Below, in pieces: positions 1 through 5,153 of a DNA stretch of 5,153 nt. The notes below the pieces were generated by a model, which searched no databases, had not been told where the DNA came from, and saw only the letters and a program-made list of their open reading frames with translations. The translations under genes were made by a program, and so were the position numbers. Each line of letters begins with the position of its first letter. Positions within the stretch are counted from its first letter, which is position 1. This DNA is from Acidobacteria bacterium RIFCSPHIGHO2_01_FULL_67_28 (GTDB lineage Bacteria; Acidobacteriota; Terriglobia; Acidiferrales; 2-02-FULL-67-57): NCBI GenBank assembly GCA_001766965.1, contig MEKM01000127.1:1-5153 (forward strand), given 5' to 3'.

Positions 1-1
1 C

Positions 2-397
2 ACCAACGCCTGCCCCTACACGCGGCGAATGTTCAACTGGTACCAGCCGGAATTCCCCGGGGAGCTCAAGCAAGCGCTGAACCCGGACGTCTCGGTGCGG
101 CCGGTGGGCGTGGTGGAGAAGTGCACGCTCTGCCACCACCGCCTGCTCCGCGCCCGCGAAGAAACCCGGGCCGAGAACCGTCCGCTGGCCGAGGGCGACT
201 ATGTACCGGCGTGCGTCGAAATCTGCCCGGCCAACGCCATGTATTTCGGAGACCTGGACGACCCCGACAGCAGAGTTGCGGAACTGGCTCGGAGTCCGCG
301 TGCCTTCAAGTACCTGGAGGAACTGGGCACGGAGCCCAAGGTCATCTATCTGGCAGAAGGAGAATGGGCGGGTGGAGAAGAACAACAGCAGCGGTAA
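2..397 (+). CDS. [4Fe-4S] ferredoxin-type electron-transfer subunit (PsrB/NrfC/DmsB-like), C-terminal part
   Basis: This gene runs in from the left edge; the open frame begins at base 2 and 131 codons plus a stop (TAA 395-397) are visible. It starts inside a cluster motif (ACPY). It continues with a KCTLC pair at fragment residues 40-44 and a PAC...EICP group at about 70-76, followed by the FGDLDDPDS segment typical of multi-cluster ferredoxin subunits of molybdoenzyme-type and related membrane complexes. Such subunits carry several [4Fe-4S] clusters and relay electrons to or from an NrfD-type membrane partner, which is the next gene. A signal peptide cannot be judged because the N-terminus is outside the window. 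The last 26 bases overlap the NrfD gene, which implies translational coupling. The internal ATG at 29 is not a credible start, because the cluster motif lies upstream of it. The family call is firm; the exact complex is not known. Confidence 0.9.
   Translation, partial: TNACPYTRRMFNWYQPEFPGELKQALNPDVSVRPVGVVEKCTLCHHRLLRAREETRAENRPLAEGDYVPACVEICPANAMYFGDLDDPDSRVAELARSPRAFKYLEELGTEPKVIYLAEGEWAGGEEQQQR
355..362 (+). promoter_or_regulatory. Ribosome binding site deciding the NrfD GTG start
   Basis: The purine-rich stretch AGAAGGAG lies inside the end of the ferredoxin gene, 9 bases before the GTG at 372. It supports the GTG as the NrfD start over the much earlier ATG at 201, which would create a long N-terminal extension read out of frame through the ferredoxin gene. 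Confidence 0.7.
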
Positions 398-1724
398 CCC
401 GGAAGCGCTCGGGCCCGAGACGGTGCTCTTGCAGCCCATCGTGGCCACGCGCAGCTCCTTCTACTACCTGGCGCTGGTGCTGCTGGGCTTCACCTCGCTG
501 GCCTTTTTTGCCTGGCTCTACCAGATCCGCCGGGGGCTGGGCGTCACGGGGTTGAACGTCCCGGTCTACTGGGGCTTCTACATCACCAACTTCGTCTTCT
601 TCATCGGCATCAGCCATGCGGGGACGCTCATCTCCGCCATCTTGCGCCTTGCCCATGCCGAGTGGCGCCGCTCCATCACCCGGGCGGCCGAAGTCATCAC
701 CGTCATCGTGCTGTTCTTCGGCGTGGGCAGCATCATCGTCGACCTGGGCCGACCCGACCGCATGCTGAACGTGCTCCGCCACCCCAACTTCGGCTCCCCG
801 CTGCTCTGGGACGTCTGCAGCGTCAGCATCTACCTCACCGCCAGCACCATCTACTTATACCTGCCGCTCATCCCCGACCTCGCCATCCTGCGGGACTACG
901 GCGGCAAGTACACCTGGCTCTATCGCCTCCTGGCCCTGGGCTGGCAAGGCACTCCGCGCCAGCGGCGCTGGCTGGAGCGCGGCATCGCCGTCATGGCGGT
1001 GCTGGTTATCCCCATCGCCGTCTCCGTGCACACCGTGGTTTCGTGGGTGTTCGGCATGACCGTGCAGCCCATGTGGCACTCCACCATCTTCGGCCCTTAC
1101 TTCGTGGTGGGGGCCATCTTCTCCGGCATCGCTGCTCTCATCATCGCCATGGCTCTCATCCGACGCATCTACCACCTCGAGGGCTACCTGAAGACCATCC
1201 ACTTCCATCACCTGGGCACGCTCTTGCTGGTCTTTGCCCTCCTCTGGTTTTATTTCACCTTTGCCGAACTCATTACCACCTACTATGGCCACGACCCTGC
1301 TCACCTAGTGGTCTTCTACTCGAAATTGACGGGGCGCTATGCCCCTCTCTTTTGGACGATGATGGTGACCTGCTTCTTGATTCCCGTGGGCATTCTAAGC
1401 CGTCCCCAGAACCGGACGGTGACCGGCACCGTCGCGGCTTCAATCACGATCCTGGTGGGAATGTGGCTGGAGCGGTTTACCATCGTCGTCCCCACTCTTT
1501 CCCATCCTCGTGTGCCCTGGGACAAGGTCTTCTATTCGCCCACTTGGGTAGAAATCGCCATCACCCTCGGCTTCGGCGCCACCTTCATCTTCCTCTACAT
1601 GCTCTTCACCAAGTTCTTTCCCATCGTCTCCATCTGGGAAGTCCGCGAAGGACGCGAGCACGCCCTGGCGGAAGTGGCCGAGCGCGTTCAGTCCTACATG
1701 CCCGGCCCCGAAACACCACGCTAG
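372..1724 (+). CDS. nrfD: NrfD/PsrC/ActC-family integral membrane quinone-interacting subunit
   Basis: This 450-residue polytopic protein has about ten hydrophobic segments, at roughly residues 30-52, 63-88, 103-122, 140-168, 200-225, 236-262, 280-304, 330-350, 355-380 and 405-430. Family members anchor iron-sulfur or molybdoenzyme complexes in the cytoplasmic membrane and exchange electrons with the quinone pool. The segment GISHAGTLISAIL, the LGRPDRM stretch, PLLWDV, and the SVHTVVSW helix followed by WHSTIFGPYFVVGAIFSG closely follow the pattern I know from ActC of alternative complex III and related NrfD proteins. The C-terminal third is more divergent. The GTG start is chosen from the Shine-Dalgarno sequence 9 bases upstream and because the length and N-terminus then fit the family. 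It overlaps the ferredoxin gene by 26 bases, so the two subunits are probably made together. The symbol denotes the family only; dsrP-, psrC- or actC-like roles are all possible. Confidence 0.92.
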   Translation: MEKNNSSGNPEALGPETVLLQPIVATRSSFYYLALVLLGFTSLAFFAWLYQIRRGLGVTGLNVPVYWGFYITNFVFFIGISHAGTLISAILRLAHAEWRRSITRAAEVITVIVLFFGVGSIIVDLGRPDRMLNVLRHPNFGSPLLWDVCSVSIYLTASTIYLYLPLIPDLAILRDYGGKYTWLYRLLALGWQGTPRQRRWLERGIAVMAVLVIPIAVSVHTVVSWVFGMTVQPMWHSTIFGPYFVVGAIFSGIAALIIAMALIRRIYHLEGYLKTIHFHHLGTLLLVFALLWFYFTFAELITTYYGHDPAHLVVFYSKLTGRYAPLFWTMMVTCFLIPVGILSRPQNRTVTGTVAASITILVGMWLERFTIVVPTLSHPRVPWDKVFYSPTWVEIAITLGFGATFIFLYMLFTKFFPIVSIWEVREGREHALAEVAERVQSYMPGPETPR

Positions 1725-1736
1725 GGCGAGAGAAAG

Positions 1737-1792
1737 TGCCCGGGGTGGGGGTCGAACCCACACGAGGCTTTCGCCTCAAGGGATTTTAAGTC
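1737..1792 (-). pseudogene. 3' fragment of tRNA-Leu(UAA); probable integration (att) scar
   Basis: On the minus strand this reads as the last 56 nt of a class II leucine tRNA. The discriminator A is at 1737 and the acceptor 3' strand CCCGGGC at 1738-1744. The T arm has stem GTGGG/CCCAC around the loop TTCGACC at 1745-1761. A long variable arm has the 5-bp stem GAGGC/GCCTC at 1764-1777. The anticodon loop CTTAAAA at 1784-1790 has anticodon TAA at 1786-1788. The first two anticodon-stem pairs (1791:1783 and 1792:1782) still form, but from 1793 on all pairing is lost. No D arm and no acceptor 5' strand (GCCCGGG expected) follow. No CCA is encoded after the discriminator. An intact tRNA would need about 30 nt more. 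A partial 3' copy of this kind is the typical footprint of tyrosine-recombinase integration into a tRNA gene, the displaced 3' end being left at the far junction. Confidence 0.85.
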
Positions 1793-1885
1793 GGAACAGG
1801 TCAATTCGATCAGCTCTCGCTAAGTCCCTGAGAAATCAACCAAGTTGAAGAAGGGCCAGGGGATACTCCTCGGAGGCAACTTGCT

Positions 1886-1915
1886 CTGGAGTGGTCTGGA
1901 GTGATCCCGAGTGAT
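1886..1915. repeat. Three tandem 10-bp repeats near the att scar
   Basis: The three units are CTGGAGTGGT, CTGGAGTGAT and CCCGAGTGAT, followed by a partial CTGG. The unit length is about one helical turn, so a protein binding each copy would sit on one face of the DNA. They lie 94 bases inside the tRNA fragment, where arm-type integrase or excisionase sites often occur. The role is inferred only; a chance duplication is possible. Confidence 0.5.
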
Positions 1916-2058
1916 CTGGCTTCGGGCACAAGTTTGGGCACAGTCGCGGATGTCGTAAGGTGTGGCTAACATCCATCCCCAATATGGCCATTGCGGACCT
2001 GGCTCCTGCTGGAGATTCGTAGATGCATCCAAGGCTTGTTCTGAGAGGGAAGCACGGA

Positions 2059-2086
2059 TGGACTTTCGTTCTCACTGGGTTAGAAT
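2059..2086 (+). promoter_or_regulatory. Candidate sigma-70-type promoter of the RHS-linked operon
   Basis: A -35-like TGGACT (2059-2064, four of six to TTGACA) and a -10-like TAGAAT (2081-2086, five of six to TATAAT) are separated by 16 bases. Transcription would begin near 2093, about 26 bases before the GTG at 2119. This is the only promoter-like pair noticed ahead of the four closely packed genes. It has not been scored against background. Confidence 0.45.
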
Positions 2087-2118
2087 GCCGTTGAGTCGGG
2101 GATCCGGACGAGAAGATT

Positions 2119-2754
2119 GTGAGACATGATCTCGCATTTCGCAGCCTAGGAGTTTTGGCTCTCTTCAGCGGCGCTGCCCTAGTTACCCACATCGTTTCCG
2201 GTTTTTCGTTGCCCCTGGCTCTCTTGGTGGCGGCCCTCGTCGTCACCCTCGGATTAGGAGTACGGTGGCGCCGCTCCTCCCTGCAAGGTCGGAAGAAGAT
2301 GGTTCGCTTTGCCAAAGTGGGCCTGGGGGCCGGATTGCTGGCCACGGTTTTCTACGATGTTTCAAAGTTTCTGCTCTCCCAGTGGGATGACTCCCTCTAC
2401 AACCCGTTCGAAGTCGTCCGCATGTTCGGTTTGCTGCTCGCTGGTTCCGCTGCGCCGACAAGTGTGATATACGTAACCGGAGTTGGGTTCCACCTCTTGA
2501 ATGGCATTTTTTTCGGGGTGGCCTTTTGTTTCTTCTTCGGGCGGCGGGGCGTGCTGGCCGGGGTGGCTTGGGGTTTCTGTCTGGAGCTGTTTCAACTCTC
2601 CCTGTACCCTGGCTGGCTGAACATCACGTTTTACAGCGAGTTCCTTCAGATTTCTGCCTTGTCTCATTTGGTTTACGGAGCCGTCCTGGGACTGTTGTGC
2701 CAACAGAGTCTCCGCGGCGGCCAAACCGCATGGGAGAGAAAGCCTGATGGCTGA
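2119..2754 (+). CDS. Multi-pass membrane protein of unknown function (211 aa)
   Basis: This is an unrecognised integral membrane protein with about six to seven hydrophobic segments, at roughly residues 9-28, 30-49, 65-88, 99-112, 116-140, 143-163 and 175-197. A basic stretch (RWRRSSLQGRKK) lies between the second and third. The C-terminal two thirds has conserved-looking features: FYDVSKF, YNPF, a FHLLNGIFFG helix, LELFQLSLYPGW and SHLVYGAVLG. This pattern resembles small uncharacterised bacterial membrane families (DUF6789-like). That is an impression from memory, not a database hit. The GTG start is preferred because an in-frame TGA at 2092 leaves little room upstream. Its Shine-Dalgarno (GGACGAG at 2106-2112) is weak, and an internal ATG at 2299 is possible but would remove two helices. 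The end overlaps the next gene by 8 bases, so it is the first gene of a coupled operon leading to the RHS gene. Confidence 0.75.
   Translation: MRHDLAFRSLGVLALFSGAALVTHIVSGFSLPLALLVAALVVTLGLGVRWRRSSLQGRKKMVRFAKVGLGAGLLATVFYDVSKFLLSQWDDSLYNPFEVVRMFGLLLAGSAAPTSVIYVTGVGFHLLNGIFFGVAFCFFFGRRGVLAGVAWGFCLELFQLSLYPGWLNITFYSEFLQISALSHLVYGAVLGLLCQQSLRGGQTAWERKPDG
2732..2738 (+). promoter_or_regulatory. Ribosome binding site for the 397-aa membrane protein
   Basis: GGGAGAG lies 8 bases before the ATG at 2747, inside the end of the preceding gene. It fixes the overlapping start. Confidence 0.6.
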
Positions 2755-3940
2755 GCCAGCAGCCAGTAGCGTGGGCCCGCGTACTCCCGTGGTCATCTCG
2801 CCCGCAGCACAGGATGCATTGTCCCGGCTGTGGTCCGTGCGAATTCCGGGCTGGCTCGACCCCTACGCTCCGCAGTGGGCGGACGCTTTCGCCGATGGCA
2901 CCTGGACCGCCCGCTGGGGGACCTTTCCAGCCTTGGCCCCGCTGGCCGCGGCGGCGCTGGGATTCTTCTTTGCGGTGTTCTGGCCATGGATTGACTACGT
3001 CTACTCGGAATCGCTGGTCTTCATGGGCCTGCTGATTGCCGGTGCCCTGCTCAGCGGACCCCTCGGGGCCATGATGTTCTTCGGCTACATCGTCGGCGAT
3101 TTCTTGGGGGATGCTTTTCAGGGCTACTACACTCGGGCGCCTCTCGGGATGGCGGGAGGACGCTTGGTGAGCTACATCCTGCTGGGTCTGCTGGCGGTTC
3201 GCGTTCCGGCCCTGGCCCGGCGGATGGCGGAGCGGGCCCCCCTGCCCGTCGAGCCGACGCTGCGGCTCGCTGTGCGACTTTTTCTGTACGCTGCCGGAAG
3301 CGCGCTCCTGGTATTTCTCTGGTGCCAAGCCATGATTGTTCTCATTCGACCCGTGTTCACCTGGGTGAGGCAATCACCGACCACAGAAGCTATTATGCAC
3401 GTTCAGACGCAGTGGAAGTGGCTGGTAGCAATGGCGGTGGTGGCCTCGCTGGCGCGGCTGGTGCTCGAGACAACCACCAGCGGGAGCGGGGCAGGAGCCG
3501 ACTTGGTCGCGTCGCTTCAGCAGGAACGCTGGAGTCACGTCCAGCGCCGGGGTGAATTCACTCGTCGGCTCATGGGACCCGGGCGGCTAATCGTGGCAAC
3601 CCTGGTTGTCACGCTGCTGCTTTCCGGAACCTATGAGGGTTGGATTGACCCGGTGATCGTCGCCGGGATCGTCGTTTTCCTCGGCGCTTGGCGCTACGGA
3701 GTGATCGGCCGACTGCCGACCGGCTGGGTCTCCTTCGTGCGAAAGATTCCGGCTCTGGTGCGGCTGGCCGTGGCTGCTTTGGTGGGCTATGTGTTTGCTT
3801 ACGTAATCCTCTGGGGTTTGTGGCGGCTGGGGAGCTTGCGGGCGGTGGCCGCGGGGTCGCTGCTGACGCTGGCGATGTTCTACCTGCTCTTTCCGGGCCG
3901 GCGACAGTCAGCCTTGGCAGGAGGGAGGCAAAGAGAATGA
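2747..3940 (+). CDS. Large multi-pass membrane protein of unknown function (397 aa)
   Basis: I do not recognise the family. The first 55 or so residues are soluble and include the segment IPGWLDPYAPQWADAFADG. They are followed by about nine hydrophobic segments, at roughly residues 59-83, 89-120, 139-157, 172-202, 224-241, 280-295, 301-317, 337-358 and 365-382. The most conserved-looking piece is the second hydrophobic hairpin (GPLGAMMFFGYIVGDFLGDAF), rich in Gly with two Asp, which might line a channel or a substrate path. A polar loop with charged residues (about 243-279) separates two membrane halves. The tail is short and basic. It starts inside the previous gene (8-nt overlap) and ends by sharing ATGA with the next, so it should be made with both. 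Its position directly before a secreted small protein and an RHS protein suggests a role in their export or membrane anchoring, which is inference from context only. Confidence 0.8.
   Translation: MAEPAASSVGPRTPVVISPAAQDALSRLWSVRIPGWLDPYAPQWADAFADGTWTARWGTFPALAPLAAAALGFFFAVFWPWIDYVYSESLVFMGLLIAGALLSGPLGAMMFFGYIVGDFLGDAFQGYYTRAPLGMAGGRLVSYILLGLLAVRVPALARRMAERAPLPVEPTLRLAVRLFLYAAGSALLVFLWCQAMIVLIRPVFTWVRQSPTTEAIMHVQTQWKWLVAMAVVASLARLVLETTTSGSGAGADLVASLQQERWSHVQRRGEFTRRLMGPGRLIVATLVVTLLLSGTYEGWIDPVIVAGIVVFLGAWRYGVIGRLPTGWVSFVRKIPALVRLAVAALVGYVFAYVILWGLWRLGSLRAVAAGSLLTLAMFYLLFPGRRQSALAGGRQRE
3920..3928 (+). promoter_or_regulatory. Strong ribosome binding site for the small secreted protein
   Basis: GGAGGGAGG lies 8 bases upstream of the ATG at 3937. 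It makes that ATG the clear start, in preference to upstream in-frame starts such as 3688 that lie within the membrane-protein gene and lack such a site. Confidence 0.75.
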
Positions 3941-4221
3941 CGAACGGGTGGAAGTGGGTTTGGTGGATCGTTTGGGCGCTGTTCATACTGCTGGTTCTGC
4001 CCCTGGTGGCGTGGGCAGACAACTGCGGCTCCCTCAATGACTGCTGGGGCACGGTGGGCGGGGCGGCGGGCGGCGCTGCCGGCGCGGGCGGAGCCTTGGG
4101 TGGCATGGGTGGGGGCGATGACGAGGGTGATGGCGAGGGGGACGAGAACGGCGACGAAACCCCCGCCCCCCCGGCAGAGCCCGAAAGCGAGGACCAGTCG
4201 GATCCCAACCCGTGTGACTAG
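3937..4221 (+). CDS. Small secreted Gly-rich/acidic protein preceding RHS (94 aa)
   Basis: This short gene shares ATGA with the end of the membrane-protein gene and has a strong Shine-Dalgarno. Residues 1-27 form an apparent signal peptide: a Trp-rich start with one Lys, a hydrophobic core IVWALFILLVLPLV, and a likely cleavage after AWA. The mature part starts DNCGSLNDCWG, with two cysteines (30, 36) and a third near the end (93). Residues 41-60 are a Gly/Ala run resembling a glycine zipper. Residues 61-74 are an acidic Asp/Glu/Gly stretch reminiscent of calcium-binding loops. Residues 75-92 are Pro/Glu rich. No known family is recognised. A single-pass membrane anchor instead of a cleaved signal is possible. 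The frame is the same as that of the downstream RHS gene, with two stops between. A run of seven C at 4166-4172 could be a slippage or sequencing-error site, but neither shifted frame reaches the RHS start without a stop. Confidence 0.75.
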   Translation: MTNGWKWVWWIVWALFILLVLPLVAWADNCGSLNDCWGTVGGAAGGAAGAGGALGGMGGGDDEGDGEGDENGDETPAPPAEPESEDQSDPNPCD

Positions 4222-4272
4222 TGCCACGCAGGTCGCGGGGAGGCTCGTTTGACGACAGTCGCAAGCCGATTC

Positions 4273-4280
4273 GGAAGGAG
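4273..4280 (+). promoter_or_regulatory. Ribosome binding site deciding the RHS GTG start
   Basis: GGAAGGAG lies 10 bases before the GTG at 4291. An in-frame TGA at 4282-4284 stands between them, so translation of the RHS frame cannot begin upstream of 4285. The ATG at 4281 is only one base from this site and is in another frame that soon stops. Confidence 0.7.
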
Positions 4281-4290
4281 ATGATTCGCC

Positions 4291-5153
4291 GTGGTTTCCC
4301 AGCCCAGAATCGAGATTCAAAACCAAACTCTCATCCAGACTGTGCGCCTCGCAGGCACGCCTTTTAGCTTGCACTACCGCAGTGATCGCGTGCCGGGCCG
4401 CCGCGCGGCCTACAGCCTGCGAATCCCGCTCAGCGGCAAAAAAATCCCCCGACGACTCAAAGCCATCGCGCTCGAAATCACGCTGGCCGGCAAACGCTTC
4501 ACCGAAACTTTCCCGCCCCACCCCGAGCAGACCTTCGCCTTTACTTGGGACGGCAAAGATGCCCAGGGCCGCCCGGCGTCGAGCCCACAAGCGGCCCGAA
4601 TCCGCATTGGCTACGTCTATCCCGGCTTCTATCCTCGCCCGGAGACTACCCGCTGGAAGGAAAGCACCCAGGCGGTGGGAGCTTGGGACGCTCGCAACTG
4701 CGGCCTGGGGGGCTGGACCCTCGGCGTCCACCATGCCTACGACCCGATAGGTTGCGTCCTGTATCTGGGAAACGGGCGACGGCGCGACAAGCTGGTAGTG
4801 GGCAGCGATGGCAAGCCACAGGCTGAGATTCTGATTCCTTCTGCGGACGGCCACCAAGTCTACATCTTTGACGCCGCCGGACGCCACCGGCGAACGCTGA
4901 ATGCCCTCACCGGGACACTGCTTTACGGCTCCGAATACGATTCAACAGGTCGTCTGACTGCCGTTGTTGATGGTTACCGCAATACGACTCGGATCGAGCG
5001 CTCCGCTACTGGCACTCCCAGCGCCCTCGTAGCCCCCTTTGGGCAGCGAACCACTTTGGTGCTGAACGACGACGGCTATTTGTCGGCTATTACCGATCCC
5101 GCCGGGGCAACAGCTCACTTCACCTACGGGAAGGAAGGACTTCTCGCCGGCGC
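4291..5153 (+). CDS. RHS/YD-repeat protein, N-terminal part (runs off the window)
   Basis: This frame stays open to the right edge; 287 complete codons are visible. Residues 1-115 match the N-terminal beta-rich region found ahead of the repeats in many RHS proteins: TLIQTVRLAGTPFSLHYRSD near residues 13-32, a FTWDGKDAQGRP segment at 84-95, and RIRIGYVYPGFY at 103-114. Residues 132-165 carry WDARNCGLGGWTL, HHAYDP and LYLGNGRRR, which usually mark the entry into the RHS shell. YD-type repeats begin at YDSTGRLTAVVDG (216-228) and continue with GYLSAITDPAGATAHFTY near the edge. RHS proteins form a hollow shell that often encloses a variable C-terminal toxin, but that end is not visible here. The sequence has no signal peptide and begins almost directly in the first recognisable domain, whereas related proteins usually have long N-terminal extensions. 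A strong ribosome binding site supports the GTG start. It is the fourth gene of the operon, 69 bases after the small secreted protein. Confidence 0.9.
   Translation, partial: MVSQPRIEIQNQTLIQTVRLAGTPFSLHYRSDRVPGRRAAYSLRIPLSGKKIPRRLKAIALEITLAGKRFTETFPPHPEQTFAFTWDGKDAQGRPASSPQAARIRIGYVYPGFYPRPETTRWKESTQAVGAWDARNCGLGGWTLGVHHAYDPIGCVLYLGNGRRRDKLVVGSDGKPQAEILIPSADGHQVYIFDAAGRHRRTLNALTGTLLYGSEYDSTGRLTAVVDGYRNTTRIERSATGTPSALVAPFGQRTTLVLNDDGYLSAITDPAGATAHFTYGKEGLLAG

Larger units (their letters stand above)
1793..2118. other. Intergenic region between tRNA fragment and membrane-protein operon
   Basis: No gene is called in these 326 bases. Short open frames exist on the minus strand, but none has a recognisable family, a good ribosome binding site or a plausible composition. 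What can be seen is three tandem 10-bp repeats (1886-1915), two direct copies of GGGCACA (1924-1930 and 1936-1942), a 6-bp inverted repeat GGATGT/ACATCC (1948-1953 and 1969-1974, 15-nt loop) and a likely promoter at 2059-2086. No strong rho-independent terminator for the NrfD operon is seen. The position beside an att-like scar makes it a candidate for recombinase or excisionase binding sites. Confidence 0.6.
1793..5153. mobile_element. Putative tRNA-Leu-integrated genomic island, left end (extent unknown)
   Basis: This is inferred from the tRNA fragment at 1737-1792. In such insertions the displaced 3' end stays joined to the chromosome downstream of the tRNA. Here that is the NrfD side, so the element should occupy the side where the 5' half is missing. 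The gene content to the right (unknown membrane proteins and an RHS protein) is typical of accessory DNA. No integrase gene is visible in the window, and the opposite end, which should have an intact tRNA-Leu(UAA), is beyond it. The fragment could instead be an old remnant whose element has been lost or rearranged. Confidence 0.4.

Noticed and set aside
201..371. Upstream ATG at 201 as the NrfD start
   Set aside because: It would add 57 residues that are an out-of-frame reading of the ferredoxin gene. The GTG at 372 has a good ribosome binding site and gives a normal family length.
662..1789. Long plus-strand frame inside the NrfD gene ending in GVEPTRGFRLKGF
   Set aside because: It is a shadow frame, rich in Arg, His and Pro. 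Its tail is translation of the antisense of the tRNA fragment, a well-known annotation artefact.
1793..1822. Possible degenerate 5' half of the tRNA-Leu
   Set aside because: On the minus strand a GAATTG like that of a leucine D loop occurs, but the expected acceptor strand GCCCGGG and the remaining anticodon-stem pairs are absent. The match is short enough to be chance.
1836..2345. Minus-strand frames in the junction, considered as an integrase remnant
   Set aside because: No catalytic Arg/His/Tyr arrangement or other integrase motif is present. The plus-strand frame around 1890-1965 was also read and gave only a short peptide with no clear similarity.
2624..3373. 249-codon minus-strand open frame
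   Set aside because: It is antisense to two membrane-protein genes, and its composition (many Gln, Arg, Gly, His) is typical of a GC-rich shadow frame.
4160..4172. Poly-C tracts (5 and 7 C) as a phase-variation switch fusing the small protein to RHS
   Set aside because: Both shifted frames hit stops (tga at 4215-4217 or at 4250-4252) and are out of phase with the RHS frame, so slippage would not produce a fusion.
3880..4887. 335-codon minus-strand open frame
   Set aside because: It lies opposite the small secreted gene and the RHS gene, both of which have good ribosome binding sites and recognisable features. Its translation has no coherent domain and is explained by GC-rich codon use.

Overview
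The window is GC-rich and uses GTG starts often (three of the six gene starts called or visible). It has a respiratory iron-sulfur/NrfD membrane module and an RHS protein. This fits an environmental bacterium with a large genome, such as Acidobacteriota or a deltaproteobacterial lineage. That placement is a guess from gene style; no taxonomic marker is present.

Left part (1-1724): two overlapping plus-strand genes of a membrane-bound electron-transfer complex. The first is the C-terminal part of a ferredoxin-like [4Fe-4S] subunit (PsrB/NrfC/DmsB type). The second is a complete NrfD/PsrC/ActC-type quinone-interacting integral membrane subunit that starts at a GTG inside the first gene. Together they would pass electrons between the quinone pool and iron-sulfur clusters. 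The catalytic or cytochrome partners, if any, lie upstream of the window.

Junction (1725-2118): just after the NrfD stop, on the minus strand, lies a clean 56-nt 3' portion of a tRNA-Leu(UAA). It has the acceptor 3' strand, T arm, long variable arm and anticodon loop, and breaks off inside the anticodon stem. The 5' half is missing. This is the classic scar left at the distal end of an element integrated into a tRNA gene. Its polarity puts the NrfD operon in the chromosome backbone and everything to the right inside the putative element. The rest of the junction has no convincing gene, but holds three tandem 10-bp repeats and a plausible sigma-70-type promoter.

Right part (2119-5153): a tightly packed plus-strand operon of four genes. 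These are a 211-aa multi-pass membrane protein, a 397-aa multi-pass membrane protein (8-nt overlap), a 94-aa secreted Gly-rich/acidic Cys-containing protein (4-nt ATGA overlap), and the start of an RHS/YD-repeat protein (69-nt gap, strong ribosome binding site). The RHS frame has no signal peptide, whereas the small gene directly upstream, in the same reading frame, has a clear one. The co-transcription of two unknown membrane proteins, a small exported protein and an RHS shell, next to a tRNA integration scar, is the most interesting thing here. It could be an island-borne RHS export or effector system, but no function can be assigned from this sequence alone.
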